Assembly: GCA_039619475.1 (NCBI GenBank) | Contig: CM077116.1 | Span: forward strand, 378,684,188 to 378,748,187 | DNA: 64,000 bases | Direction: 5' to 3' | Source of the DNA: Icerya purchasi | Taxonomy: Eukaryota > Arthropoda > Insecta > Hemiptera > Monophlebidae | Shown here: one piece after another, positions 35,701 to 48,219 of the stretch | Position numbering within the stretch: position 1 is the stretch's first letter | How the letters are laid out: every line of letters begins with the position of its first letter | Made by a program: the position numbers and the translations under genes | The notes under the pieces: generated by a model | Told to the model about the DNA's origin: nothing | Seen by the model: only the letters and a program-made list of their open reading frames with translations | The model's database searches: none

Positions 35701-37970
35701 TTATTTCACAGATCCAAATGTGCAACAAAGAGCCCTTAATCCACCTGGTACAACTCTAACTGCTTTCTTCACCTCTGTCAGGAAGACGCTTTCGCCAGAA
35801 CACTGATGTATTCAGAAGTGCCCACTTATTACACGTGGAATGAAACTAAAAAAGCATTCATACGACGCAGACGAGGGGAGCCAGTCGACGGTCAACCTGG
35901 CATTTTCAGAGAAAATACAATTGGTAGACTTTATACAGTGCATCCTAATCAAAATGAATGTTTCTTTCTTCGCATGCTGTTGGTAAATGTGCCTGATCCT
36001 AGATCTTTCCAACAATTGAAAATTGTTGACGGTGTCACACATGCCACTTTCCGCAGTGCGTGTCAAGCTCTGAATTTATTAGAAAACGACCAACAGTGGG
36101 ATATATGTATTAATGACGCGTGCAACACTGCACATCCAAACCAAATTCGTGCATTATTGGCAATTATATTGACCGTTTGCTTCCCTTCATCTCCCATAGC
36201 GCTATGGGAAAGATATAGATCGCATATGGCTGAGGATATTTTGCATAGAGTACGCCTAGAAAATGCCAATATGACCATGGAATTTACAGAAGGCATCTAC
36301 AACGAAACATTGATAAATACTGAAGAAAAGTGCTTAGCTATTGCAAATAAAGTTCTTAGTCAATTGGGAATGCCAGCACCCACCCGAGCTGCGACTACTT
36401 CATTCCATGTGGATTTGCGCCGTGAACATAGTTACAACACTGGTGATCTCCAGTCATATGCCCAATCAAACGTTCCCAAATTAACGCGTGAACAGAAGAG
36501 CATTTATGATCGCATAATGCAAATGATAAATGACGGAGTTGGGGGGACCTTCTTCTTGGATGCGCCAGGAGGAACTGGGAAAACATTCCTTATCAGATTG
36601 ATTTTAGCAACGGTTCGATCAAAAAATGACATAGTCTTAGCTCTCGCTTCGTCTGGAATAGCTGCGACATTGTTACCAGGTGGAAGGACTGCTCATTCAG
36701 CTCTGAAGTTGCCATTGAACATGCAATTTATCGAGACTCCCACGTGCAATATTTCAAAAGCATCCGGTATGGGAAAAGTATTACAAAAATGAAAACTCAT
36801 TGTTTGGGATGAATGTACAATGGCACATAAAAAATCGCTTGAAGCACTTGATCGATCGTTGCGAGATTTGCGTGAAAACGTTCAACCATTCGGTAATGCA
36901 TTGATATTGCTCGCAGGAGATTTTAGGCAAACATTGCCTGTAATTTCTCGATCAACACCAGCGGACGAAATAAATGCTTGCCTGAAATATTCAACATTGT
37001 GGTGACGCGTATGTACATTGCAGATGACTACGAATATGCGTGTCCAGCTACAGAACGATCAAACAGCCGAGGTATTTTCACGACAGTTACTGGACATTGG
37101 GAACGGACAGCTGCCAGTCGATGAGACGTCAAGAAAAATATCATTTTCTGATAATTTTTGTAATTTAGTAACATCAAAAGAAGAACTTATTGATAAAGTA
37201 TTTCCGAATATTCAGATTAATTATCGGAATCACGATTGGCTCAGTGAACGAGCTGTCCTTGCCGCGAAGAATAAAGATGTCTATTTACTTAATAATGTTA
37301 TTCAATCCACCATTCAAAGTGAGGAAATTATATATAAGTCGATAGACACCGTTGTGGAAGCAGATGAAGTAGTTAATTATCCAACAGAATTTTTGAACTC
37401 ACTTGATCTGCCAGGGATGCCACCACACATATTAAAATTGAAAATAGGTGTGCCAATTATCATGTTGCGGAATATTAATCAGCCAAAACTCTGCAACGGC
37501 ACGCGACTCGCAGTTAAGAAACTGATGAACAACGTAGTGGAAGCAACGATTTTAACGGGGCCTTTCAAAGCTGAATATTCCTCGAATTCCCATGATCCCG
37601 ACCGATACACCATTTCAATTTAAAAGATTGCAATTCCCTATTCGATTGGCATTCGCAATCACAATCAATAAAGCTCAAGGTCAATCTTTAGAATTGTGTG
37701 GTTTAGATTTAGATGCGGATTGCTTTTCACATGGACAACTGTATGTTGCGTGTTCCCGTGCCGGCAAACCAGACAGCCTTTATATGTACGCAGATAATGG
37801 AAAAACAAGAAATATTGTATACCCACAAGTATTGCAAATTTAACCTTATATGAAACGTATGTTTTGTTTCGTTCCTCATTTCTCATCCATGCAACCCAAG
37901 AGCATTCGAATAGAACGTGATTTGCATTATAGGTCAAATTTAAGATAGGAGGTTGAAAGGGATACAAGAG
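32706..37970 (+). mobile_element. Helitron, 3' end not resolved
   Basis: The 5' terminus TCTTATATATATAAAAATG at 32706 follows an A, as expected for insertion between A and T, and TC plus an AT-rich start is usual for insect Helitrons. A 5' leader of about 670 bp precedes a broken Rep/helicase gene (33377-37843). I could not find the CTRR terminus with its hairpin. A CTAAT at 38174-38178 has a weak hairpin upstream, but this is not convincing. Confidence 0.85.
33377..37843 (+). pseudogene. Helitron Rep/helicase (RepHel), broken
   Basis: A rolling-circle transposase/helicase gene of normal layout. The basic N-terminus starts MPRRKTNLGRR. A Cys-containing zinc-binding block has VCTYCQALKFNNETKGMCC (33761-33817). 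The Rep domain has FITFTCNPAW (34851), the HUH motif GLPHAHILIW (about 35050) and the catalytic tyrosine box YICKYVNKG (about 35474). The SF1 (Pif1-type) helicase has Walker A DAPGGTGKT (36559-36585), IVWDECTMAH, LLAGDFRQTLPV, INKAQGQSL and YVACSRAGKPDSLY. In-frame stops occur at 35357, 35387, 36790 and 37003, with frameshifts near 35790 and 37570. All key catalytic motifs are kept, so decay is moderate, but the gene cannot make the full protein. Confidence 0.95.
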
Positions 37971-38544
37971 AGACTGGACAATATCAAAACGAAAGAGAGA
38001 GGCAGGAAGCAGACTGTGATTAAAGCGAAAGCGAAATATGGAAGAAATAACAAAACGGCTGATGCAGGAAAATTATTAAACTACTAAGAATGGCGTGGAG
38101 AGGGTTGCAGAGCAAGGTAAAAGAAGTTAGGATTTGAGATCAGTCCAAAAGTCGTGAGACGATTCAAGACCTGCTAATATGTCGTTCTTAAAAAGGAAGG
38201 GTGGACGTCTGAAATTACGCTTAACCTGTATAAAGAAGTAGAGGGAATGAATGCCTTCAAGTTGTGCTTGAGAAGGAAATTTTGATTTTGCAAGAAAGAA
38301 GAGAAGGATACGGAGATCCGATTTCTTCCACGAGGGGAGATGTTAGTAAAAGATGATGGCGCTGAGCTTATTAGTTTTGCCAAAGCAAGCGGATGGTAAT
38401 TTCCTTGATTAGCACTAAAAGAAGTGTGCTCAGTTATAGTGGGATAAGGGGTAGGATGATAACAGGGATACGGCTCTCCAGACATCCCTATTATTGTTAT
38501 TATTATTACCTTTATTATTCTTATTGTCATCATCATTATTATTG
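37971..38544. other. unassigned sequence after Helitron gene
   Basis: Less AT-rich than the surroundings and purine-rich on the plus strand. It may be the Helitron 3' region or another repeat; no motif decides it. Confidence 0.35.
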
Positions 38545-38780
38545 TTGTTATTACTAGCCTTATTATTATTGTTGTTATTACTAGCCTTATTATTATTGTT
38601 GTTATTACTAGCCTTATTATTATTGTTGTTATTACTAGCCTTATTATTATTGTTGTTATTACTAGCCTTATTATTATTGTTGTTATTACTAGCCTTATTA
38701 TTATTGTTGTTATTACTAGCCTTATTATTATTGTTGTTATTACTAGCCTTATTATTATTGTTGTTATTACTAGCCTCATT
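38545..38780 (+). repeat. 27-bp minisatellite, about 8 perfect units
   Basis: The unit is CTAGCCTTATTATTATTG plus TTGTTATTA, with CTAGCC recurring every 27 bp from about 38553 to 38770 without variation. Because 27 is a multiple of three, both strands give long open frames (Leu-rich on plus, IIIRLVITT repeats on minus); these are not genes. TTATTA-type simple sequence continues to about 38935. Confidence 0.95.
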
Positions 38781-39179
38781 ATTATTTTTATTACTGTTAT
38801 TAATTTTATTATCATTGTTATTGGCAACATAGTTATTGTTATTGGTAGTACTGTTGTTTGCAATTATTATTATTATTATTATTGTTACATTATTATCATT
38901 AGTATTATTCCTATTGTTACTATCAGTATTATTAGTGTCGTAACTTGTGACAATTTGTGCTTGAGGAAGCAGAAAATGTTAAGATCAGCCTGGGAGAGTC
39001 TAATTTCTTTCGGCTGAATAGTGGCAATGAGCAAAAGGGGGGGTCTACCGATTTTCGCTTCGAATTGCTATCCATGCCAATACTTATAGATAAGTTGGTC
39101 GGTTGTTTGAGGGGTTTAGCGGAACTTAGGAAGGAGGCCGCAGAGCGGTCTCTTTTGGATGCGCTCTTCTAACGGGGGG

Positions 39180-42100
39180 GAAAGTGGGTAAAAATAAAAA
39201 ATGAAATGAATGAGGCGGAACAATATATACATAAAAAAGAAAAGAACAAAAATAAAATAAGGTAAAGTAACCTAAAGACGAAATTAATAGAATAAAAATA
39301 AAACTGCTCGCTAATGTTTAAATTAGCAGAGAGGCACAACCGCAGGAACAGGTAATAGAAATAAATAAATGTAACAGAAAGATCTCACTTAATGGTCTTT
39401 ATCTGTATAATACCGCTGATAACAATTAACTACAATATTTACTGCGATAAGCAAATTATCGCTATCACTGAACAATCGAGAATGCAAGCACAATCGACTG
39501 ATAATGAACTAAGATCACGTGGATGCATCAATTATCATTGGCTAGATGGTATAGATTTTTTCATGAATTAAACGAAGAATATCGTAAAATGCAGATCATT
39601 TTTCTTTTTTTTTAAAGGGAAAGATGCGATTTTTAGTTGTGACGTTAGATCCGGTTTAGAAGTAGTCTCCATCATTCAAAAAAACAAAAAAACAAACAGG
39701 AATAAAGCTTGAATAAAAACTAAAAATAATAATTATCATAACAATTTTTTAAAACAATAATTATTTTACAAAAAAATTAACATAAAGAAAAAATAATATT
39801 CCGACTTCGGTGGCTGCACTCGCTAGTGGCCTGGTTGACTGCAGTTACAGCTTGATAAGCCAGTTTTTGGCGCGCGATTTCTAAAATTTTGAAAAACTAG
39901 ATGAAGATAAGAAAGTATCTGTTTACAGGAAAATTTTGTATAACTTTTTTCTAGAAAATATTTTTTATATTTCAAAAATTTTAAATTATTAACTCTACTT
40001 TTGACTTAATTTATGCCATGGTTACCATGATCATGACAGGAATTAAAAAATGTTATGCCATAATTATGGTTCTATGTAAGTGAAACTAGTTGACAATATT
40101 TTATTTATAATTAATTATATTTTGTGAATTTGTATTTTCTATATTTTTATTAATTATATTTTCATTAATGTTTTAGTGCACTGTTCTATTTTACTTTTAT
40201 GATGTTTTTACAATTTCAAGAAAAAAAGTAAGATCTATTATCGACTAATACAGGCTTCTTATTATTTCTCTAGCTTATCGATAATATATTATTTTTCTTC
40301 AAATAATTATTTTTTATTTTTTAACATAAATTTTGAAGTCGGTGTTTTTTTAAACAATTGTTTTTTAATTTTTCCGAGAAAACGAATCGTAAATTTTGCT
40401 TGTATGAAAAATTATCGAAATAAAGGAAATTGCTGTAGCCTTCTGTACTATAAATCTTGGTACTGGTTTAAAAGTAATCTTAAGACGAAATGTTTCCGTC
40501 ATTGACGAGCTTGTAAAAGGCTTTATGCGGGTTTTAAATTCACTTTTTTTCTTTGGATCTATTTTTCATAATGATAACCTAATACTGATAAAATACTTTG
40601 TATTTCCCATTCATCTCCCCCATAATTTAAAAATTTTGTTTCCTTAATTTTAAAATCTTAGGGATTTGTTCCTATATTATAATAACGAAAAGATCAAAAA
40701 AAAAAAAATCAACTTTGCGGACTTTTTAAAGATATTTTGGCTAATATTTATTTGTTCCTATTAAATAAAAAAAAATCTCCCAGAAGGCTCCATTTTTTTC
40801 ACATTATTTTTGACGATTTAATCAGTACTCACCGATAATCATTGGTATTCATATACACACTGATCAAATTACTTTTGAATAAACAAAGAATCATTTGAAT
40901 TTGTCTACATGGTCAATAGTGATGCGCAAACATAAAAAAAACAGTCATTTTTAGTTTTATTGAAGCGATATTTCACTTATAGGTTTATCCTTTAAAGGAA
41001 GTACATAGTTTTTTTTAGAACATAAAATATTAAATTGCTTCTATAAAAGTATGCAGTATTGTATTTTTCAATCAAGTTTTGAACAAATTATGCAGGAATT
41101 TTATATACTTTTTTCATTCTACGCATTATTTTATTTTTAACTTTATACTCCTTATTTTTGTGAACATTTTATAAATAAACTTGATTATTTCCTTTTATCT
41201 AATGGAATCCATCTTCATGCACACGTTAATAAAATAAATTATATGGTTTTAAAATTAAATACTGCACTGACCGAATGGATCTTTTAAATCGGTGAACTGC
41301 GTTAGCATTTTTTACCCTTAAATTTGGATCTTTAAAAGTCAAAGTTCGTTGAATATAATACGGCTCAACAGCAATATACACAATAAGTTGGTTGTTATAT
41401 TTGAATATGTCGGAACTGGTAAGGAGACAATCATTAGTAATAAGAAATACAAATAGTTTAAAAAAATTAAATAAAATTAAAATCAAAGACTATAGTTATT
41501 GTTTTGTTATTTTTATTTCTTTTTCTCTTTTTCTCTTTCTTCCTCACGCTCATTCACCCATCCACCAACCATCCACCTAAACATATATGTACATATATAA
41601 ATAAATTAGTTAGTCTTCATAGCTACAGACTTGTATTTCAGCAAAGAGAGTATAAATTTACAAATGAAGCCAGGGGGAACATGTAATGAATTGCTGAATA
41701 ATCGTAAGTATTAATTATTTTAAAACGTTATATTATAAATAAATCTGTATAATAATATTTATTATCATTTTTTAAACACTTAGCTAGGCAATTTAATAAT
41801 TACGTCGTGTAATAATGTTCGATTAAAAAATAGGTTTTATTACAATATTTTAGAAATTTAAATTACAAGAGAAATTATTAAAAGAATCCTGCAAGACGAG
41901 TTTCGATACGTAGAAATCTTAAATCCTCATCAACTGTGGTTTGCTGTTTTAAGTTGCACTTGTTTGTTTTATGTTAGTAATATACTCGAAAGAAAAGAAA
42001 ATTGAATAGAGAAAATAAAGGAAGTACCTAGTGATCGAAGTAGAATTACAGAGTTTACTAGATAAAAAAAAGACAAAAAGTGAAAGATTTAAACAGGTAT

Positions 42101-44326
42101 TAAATACAGTGTATGTAGCAGTGGGTAACAGCTATTGTATGTTATACATGAGTCTTATAATGAAGCGTGTTTAATTTAAAAATCCGGTCCTACTGGTTCG
42201 ACTTCTTCCTTTTCAAATATAATCAAATTTACCCTTTAAATTAATCGCTCTCGATCCGCAAAATCATTCTCCATTTTTCGTCAACATCTCCCTCTTCTTC
42301 GTTCAAACAGTCGTAATTATTGTAATGAGCTTTTCTTTCCCAGTAATGCTGGATTAATCTCCAAGATATTGCTTCACAATATTTTTTCTAATTCTTTCCC
42401 TAATACTTCTATTTTTGTCTAGAAGCAACATATACAAACTCCTTTAATTCTTCCTAGCCATAACTCCTTTATTCCCACGTCAGCTGAAGGAACTGCCGGT
42501 AAGCTAGACTTTATTTGAATCCTTCAAGAAACCCCTTCTATCATACGTAAAATCTAACATTTTGTTTGGCATTGTTCAAGCTTTTCTAATTGTTATTTGC
42601 CATTTTCTTTCGAATTTTATTTCTATACAGTTAGTTAACTTCCTTAATATTTATTAGTAGTTGTCTTAAAAACAGTATCCTAGATTGATATATTTCAGTA
42701 TAAAACCGAATGGCAAGATTATTCTAACCTTTCTTTTTTTTGTAATTTCCTTAAATGTAAACAGATCGCATTTTTTTAAATTTTCGACTGTCTCTTTTAC
42801 ACACTACTCTTTAATGGGTAGTGCGTGGAAAAAGCGACAGTTTTTTTAACTGACTCTGCCCACCCCTTTTCTACACTTCCTTCAATTAGGCAGTTGTTAG
42901 TAGTAGGGAGCGATGGTTTCTTTTACTATTTTTTATAGTATTAATCGCCGACGAGGTTTTTTTTTATCTTTTATAATTTTTTCTTTTTCTTAACTCTCCT
43001 TTTGCAATATCTACGGATACAGATTGTTATCATTGTTTTTTATTATACACGTAGGAAATTACCCTATTTTTATTTTTTATTTAGTGCTTATTATCTTTTC
43101 TTTTTTTCCTCTGTTTCTTCCCGTTATTTTTCCTTTACCTATTTGGAAGGTATTGATAGTTTTTGTTACTCTATTTACTTCATTAAAGCTATTTAGCACT
43201 TATCAACTGAAGAAATTCTGTTTCGTTTCGAACAAGAGTTCGAACTTGCAGTGGGCAACATAGAGCTCAGTTTGAACGTTTGTTATGTTAAATGAAATCA
43301 GTTTATTTAAATGTTTAAATACATGTACATTGTTGTTTGTCTGGATAATATTCATTTTATGTATGTTTCGCAAAAATGAGTTTTCAGAAGACATTTTAGA
43401 GTTGAAAATAGGAGTTTCAGAAAAAATATTTCAAACAAAAGTTTCTTATTTTTCAGGGTAACGTCGGAATCCGTAAAAAAATACCTCATTTCATTTAAAA
43501 AAATAACTTCCGATTTTAATGGGTCACTTCCGGTGGGAGGTGGAACCCGAAAATAGTTCCAGTCGATGTTGTACAGTCAATTTACTAATATGAGACTTTG
43601 AATTTTTCATTTTACTAAGTATTCTAGATTTTATAAGCGGTGTACGGGTGGTTTGGGACATCCGGTATATGTATATAAATGTATGTATGTATGTATGTAC
43701 GTATGTATAGAGGATTGATTATGAGAAACGTCTTAGAAGTTTTCACATGAGTTAAAATCGGCAAGAGTGCGTATCTAGCTTGATGGTATCACACTCACTA
43801 CAACATTGGTGAAAAAAATGATTGACTCATGGAATAGAGTGGAAAAAGGAATCTGGAGACTAGTTCTGCTAATTAAGAAAGACGAAACTTTTGAAATAAT
43901 AATGTTTGTAGAGGTGGTCATTGAATTTATGCATATTTTAAACCATCACAGTGAGAATAAATTAGGCGAAAAATATAGTGAAGACGGCAATGGCACAGTT
44001 ACATAAAATTTGGAAATACCAGCCTGTTAACTTCGCGAACACAGAAATTAGACCCGTGAATACTCTTCTATTTTAAATATTCCTACATGAGAAAAACGGA
44101 AAATTGATTTGTTTACAGTGCGAACATAAGGCAGAATGTTGACAATACTGTAGAAATGCAAAAATAATTAATAGGTCAATTTTAAAGCAATTCAATTTTG
44201 AACTCCGTCTTATCTGCCAACTAAAAATTATAAAATACTACAAGAAAGGAAAAAAATGGGCATTAAAATAAAGGTTACGGTGTTCAGTAATTGAATTTAT
44301 ATATGTGTGTAAGTATATATATTAAT
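39180..44326. other. long stretch with no recognised gene
   Basis: AT-rich, with pyrimidine-rich plus strand from about 42180 to 43200. I see no coding match, RNA gene or element with paired ends. A (GTAT)n tract lies at 43677-43708. Confidence 0.4.
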
Positions 44327-44585
44327 TACAACGTAATTCTTAGGCTACCCCCCATTCGAAAAAATGTCCCAATTTTATGTAACGTTTGTTATATTTTGTA
44401 GGATTTTTGTTATTGTTATTTAAAAAATGTCTTAATTTTATATAACGGAAGGTAAATGTCAGAATAGGATTTATGTGGTTATGTTATTTTTTGTGTGTGT
44501 TGATGCCAGTAAGAATTACGTTGTAAATTTTGATCATTTTATACGAAGTATAGAAGAGAAAGAGACAGAAATGAAAGCAAGAGGG
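44327..44585. mobile_element. foldback element copy 1
   Basis: Starts TTACAACGTAATTCTTA. The following GGCTACCCCCCATT and AATGTCCCAATTTTATGTAA are shared with the second copy 330 bp downstream. A complementary TAAGAATTACGTTGTAA is at 44510-44526. The shared TTTTGATCATTTTATAC segment lies outside that point here but inside copy 2, so this copy has been rearranged. Confidence 0.6.
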
Positions 44586-44660
44586 ATTGAGGGGCACAGC
44601 CCCTTGCGAGGCCAAAATGGCCGAGTTTATATATATATATATATATATTAATATTAATAT

Positions 44661-44897
44661 TAATTACAATGTAATTCTTAGGCTACCCCCCATTAGAAAA
44701 AATGTCCCAATTTTATGTAACGTTTGTTATATTTTATAGGATTTTTGTGATTATGTTTGTAAATTTTGATCATTTTATACAAAGTATAGAAGAGAAAGAG
44801 AGAAATGTAAGCAAGAGGGGTCTTTTTTGGGACATTTTTCGTTACATAAAATTGGGACATTTTTTCTAATGGGGGTTGTTTAAGAATTACATTGTAA
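44661..44897. mobile_element. foldback element copy 2, long inverted ends
   Basis: Left arm from TTACAATGTAATTCTTA through AAAATGTCCCAATTTTATG and TAACG is repeated in inverse at about 44838-44897, giving arms of about 58 bp around a short interior. It has no coding capacity. The superfamily is uncertain. Confidence 0.75.
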
Positions 44898-45232
44898 GTA
44901 GTATTTGCGCGCGCGCGTATGTGTGTGTGCGTGTGTGTGTGTATTTATATATATGTGTATATATTGTATAAGTGTATGTATATGTATATATTTACAGAAA
45001 ACTATCTTTCGAACTTCACCATGGAGATATCTTCCGGACCCCAGATGCTATTTCTTCTATAATACTTATAGAAAAGTGAATTTTAGTTGACTGTGTCATT
45101 CTAAAAACAAGAAGATAACAATCTGCGGTTTACGTAGTAATTTATTTCAAATGATAAGGAAAAAATGTTATTTATTTCATAACATATTTCCGTAACAGAA
45201 AAACCCGTGGCATAAGAATGGCGTTGTTTTTT

Positions 45233-45263
<31 letters not shown>

Positions 45264-45689
45264 ATACACGATTTAACGAAAAATAACATTCAATTTATTA
45301 ATCATTTAATACTTATGCAAACAAATAAAAAGTGTATATAATACTCTCCTTTACCTGGGTGTAAATGATTGTAAAAGTTTCAGTTTAAACTCCTCTCGCG
45401 TGACTGTTTATTTCACTGATTAATTTGGTTCCCCAAAATTTAAATGCAATGAATAGACAGTTTAAGAAATGTGTAATTTAATTAAAATGAAAATAATCGA
45501 TATGTTTTGGAGAATGGCATCGTGATTACTTTTATTTAAATAAAGTTGGTATTTTTTGCGATTATATGAAATGTTCCGTTTACTTGTACATTAAGCATGT
45601 CGATTCCATTCATACGGAACTGCCATGTAATAGACTGTGGACAAATTCATCGTTAGATGATGTTTTATTTTCAATAAATACATTATATG

Positions 45690-45800
45690 ATATATGCATA
45701 TATATGTATATGTATAGACGTATATAAGTATATATTGTATATATATGTATATATATGTATATATATGTATATATATGTATATATATGTATATATATGAAT
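45690..45800 (+). repeat. (TATATATGTA)n microsatellite
   Basis: A 10-bp alternating purine-pyrimidine unit, ATATATGTAT, repeats about seven times, with related TA-rich sequence on the left. Confidence 0.9.
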
Positions 45801-45854
45801 GTATGCATGTATAACGAGAGAGGGAGAATGAAAAAATACTAAGAAAGATATGTA

Positions 45855-46610
45855 CGAAGGACGATCAATAAGTAAGTTACACTTCGCGATAAAAAAAAAA
45901 AAACAAAAATCGTAGCAAATATGTAAATATATTTTTGAAATTTATAATCTTTTCTCTATTTTACGACGACACGTATTCACCTAAAATATTCAAGCACTTG
46001 TCGTAACGTGGTACCAATTTTCCGATGCCTTATTTTTGAAAAAAAACGTCCGTCCAACTTCGGCTAACCAATTCATGACGAAATTCTTCGCTTCTTCGTC
46101 GTTCGTGAAACGCTCTCCTCCCCCAGGGCTGCTTTCAACGGACCGAACACATGGGAGATCCGAAAGAATGAGAGTTTCGACACGCTTGACGTTTGCATCT
46201 GTGTACGAAGTTTACGGCCGACCGATGCGCGCTTCATCTTCCACATAATCTCGTCCTTCGTCGAACATACGGGGTACCATTTGGATGGACACCATGGGTC
46301 TCGACATTTCTTTATCATCGTACTCTTCACATATTTGTCGACTAATTTCAGCGGGATTATGATTTTTTGCCCACAAAAACCGCACTACATTTCGCCTCTC
46401 ATGATGTTGGACGATTAATTCACACGACACTCCATTTCTAACAGACAATGTAAACGAATCAAACAAGATACCGGTTTCATTCTTTCACGAGGGGAGGAGG
46501 ATAGAGAATGAAAACCGATTTCGTTTATGCCGGAGGAGGGGAGTGGGGGGTTCACGTTAATTTAGGTAGAAACTATGCGCGAGTGTAACTTACTTATTGA
46601 TCCACCCTCG
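45855..46610 (-). mobile_element. internally deleted mariner with both ends
   Basis: Inverted ends CGAAGGACGATCAATAAGTA (left) and CGAGGGTGGATCAATAAGTA (right, complement) continue to about 29 bp with three differences, and TA flanks both sides (45853-45854, 46611-46612). On the minus strand the N-terminal helix-turn-helix part is readable (RRNVVRFLWAKNHNPAEISR, then VEDEARIGRPS). It passes through a frameshift directly to a C-terminal part (GKLVPRYDKCLNILGEYVSS). The catalytic region with all three aspartates is missing. At 756 bp it is a non-autonomous derivative of a roughly 1.3-kb element. Confidence 0.85.
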
Positions 46611-47122
46611 TAAATAAATACACAAATTGAATATATATCTAGTCGAGTAAATTGGGGAAAGGGGAATACAAAACTATGTCATATGCTACATGCGAGGCTT
46701 CAAAAAATAAAACATATAGTACACCGAAATAAGAAAAAAAAACGTAGCCTTGGAAAATAAATTTTGGTATATCGTCTGTTGTAATTACTCCAGATAAAAC
46801 GAATTTATTTAAAAAGGCGAGGAAAAACGCAATGATCAAAGTTTGCGGTATATGATTTTCCGAAAGGAAAATCTCTGGTAGATTTGTAGAATATTAAGTT
46901 GATTCTGCCAATTCGGTTTCTTTATGATGTCACTAGGTAGATTGTGGAGCGAGCGAACGATGTGAAAATGAATAAATCGTGGAACAAACGAAGGGAAAAA
47001 GTATAATTTCGCTGACAGTTTTTTTTGTATACAGAGTTGCGATAATAACGTAAATGCATGTTGGAATATTTACAGCTTTTGCATTGTCGCACTGGTTGAC
47101 TGATCGGAAATTCGGGTTTGCG

Positions 47123-48219
47123 TCAGCTGTCGAATTCTCGTTCGATCTCCATCAGTGATTTATTGTACGTCTCCGGTAAAAATATGTAAACATAGAGCGC
47201 GCATAGGAAAGAGGTGGCCGCGAAAAAGGCTAAAATATACGGTAGGTTATCGCTGTTCAAGAACAAGAAGTAAATTTTCGTTGTTATGAAGGTTAACATG
47301 TAGGCCCAAACGCTGAGCAGGCCGATCTGGTACGCTCTGGCATTCTGCGCTAGGATTTCCGACGTCATCGTCCACGGCATGTACGAATTACCGCACGAAG
47401 AAGTTAAAATGTAAACGGACAGTAAAACGATCGAGACCCAGCTGACAATCGGATCGGACAGCCAGTTCACATTGTAGGACACGTAAAACTGCCAGACCGT
47501 TAGCGTAGAAACGGTTAGAAACATGAGCACCACCGAGCATATGGCGATTTTCCTTCGGCGGAATTTGTGGATGATGAGCGGGTTGATCAAATTGGCGCAG
47601 AAGGTGACCGAGCTGAATATCACAGCGGCCATTTTCGCGTCCACTTGCGTGTTGAACACCTCGTAAAACAGTATCGGGTAGCAGTTGATGAACTGTACCC
47701 CGTTCATTGGCAGAAGCAACATGTAGAACAGTAGGATGAAGAACGGCTTGTAGACTCGCTTCTCTTTCCACAGCCTTATCCGGTTCACCAGCGGCGGGCA
47801 GCAACATTTACTGGGGCGTTCGTCACTGTTCTGCGCGAATTCGTTTCGTTCGCAAGGCCGCGATGTCTTGTTGCTGACGCTGGTTTCGTCTTGTGCCCGT
47901 ATGTGCAGCATGTCTTGCAGTTGTTGTTCAGCTTTCTTCGGGCTACCGCACAGTTTGCACAGTACCCGCTTCGCGTCTTCGATGCGTTTTCGCTGCACGT
48001 ACCACGAAGGCGATTCCAAGACGAACATCTGGTGCGCGACGCAAGCTATGACGCAGTAGATTCCGTAGATTAGGCACAGCTGTTTGTAGTGTAGATGGGA
48101 CAGACAGAATACTAAGATATAACCGAACGAGGCAACGGCCGAAGATCCGACTAGCATAATTCCGCGATGAGATGGTTTGCTGATTTCCGCCACATGCTGA
48201 TAAAGCGGTCCGGAGAAAC
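47123..48219 (-). CDS. MFS transporter-like gene, terminal exon
   Basis: Acceptor TTACGCAG|GT at 48220-48221 (complement). Encodes FSGPLYQHVAEISKPSHRG to the stop TGA at 47123-47125 after EFDS. It covers TM5 to TM12 and the long cytosolic loop, all in one uninterrupted exon. Confidence 0.93.

Noticed and set aside
38120..38178. CTAAT with a weak upstream hairpin as the Helitron 3' end
   Set aside because: The stem has a mismatch and no copy comparison supports it, so the end was left unresolved.
38545..38780. Possible CRISPR array
   Set aside because: Units are directly adjacent with no spacers, in a eukaryotic sequence.
38174..38863. Long open frames on both strands over the minisatellite (Leu-rich on plus, IIIRLVITT repeats on minus)
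   Set aside because: They exist only because the 27-bp unit lacks stops; there is no conserved domain.
41399..41412. ATGTCGGAACTG followed by GTAAGG, resembling a first coding exon
   Set aside because: Too short, and no matching downstream exon could be found.
47388..48073. Overlapping open frames on both strands of the MFS exon
   Set aside because: They are shadows of the transporter reading frame; their sequences show no family features.
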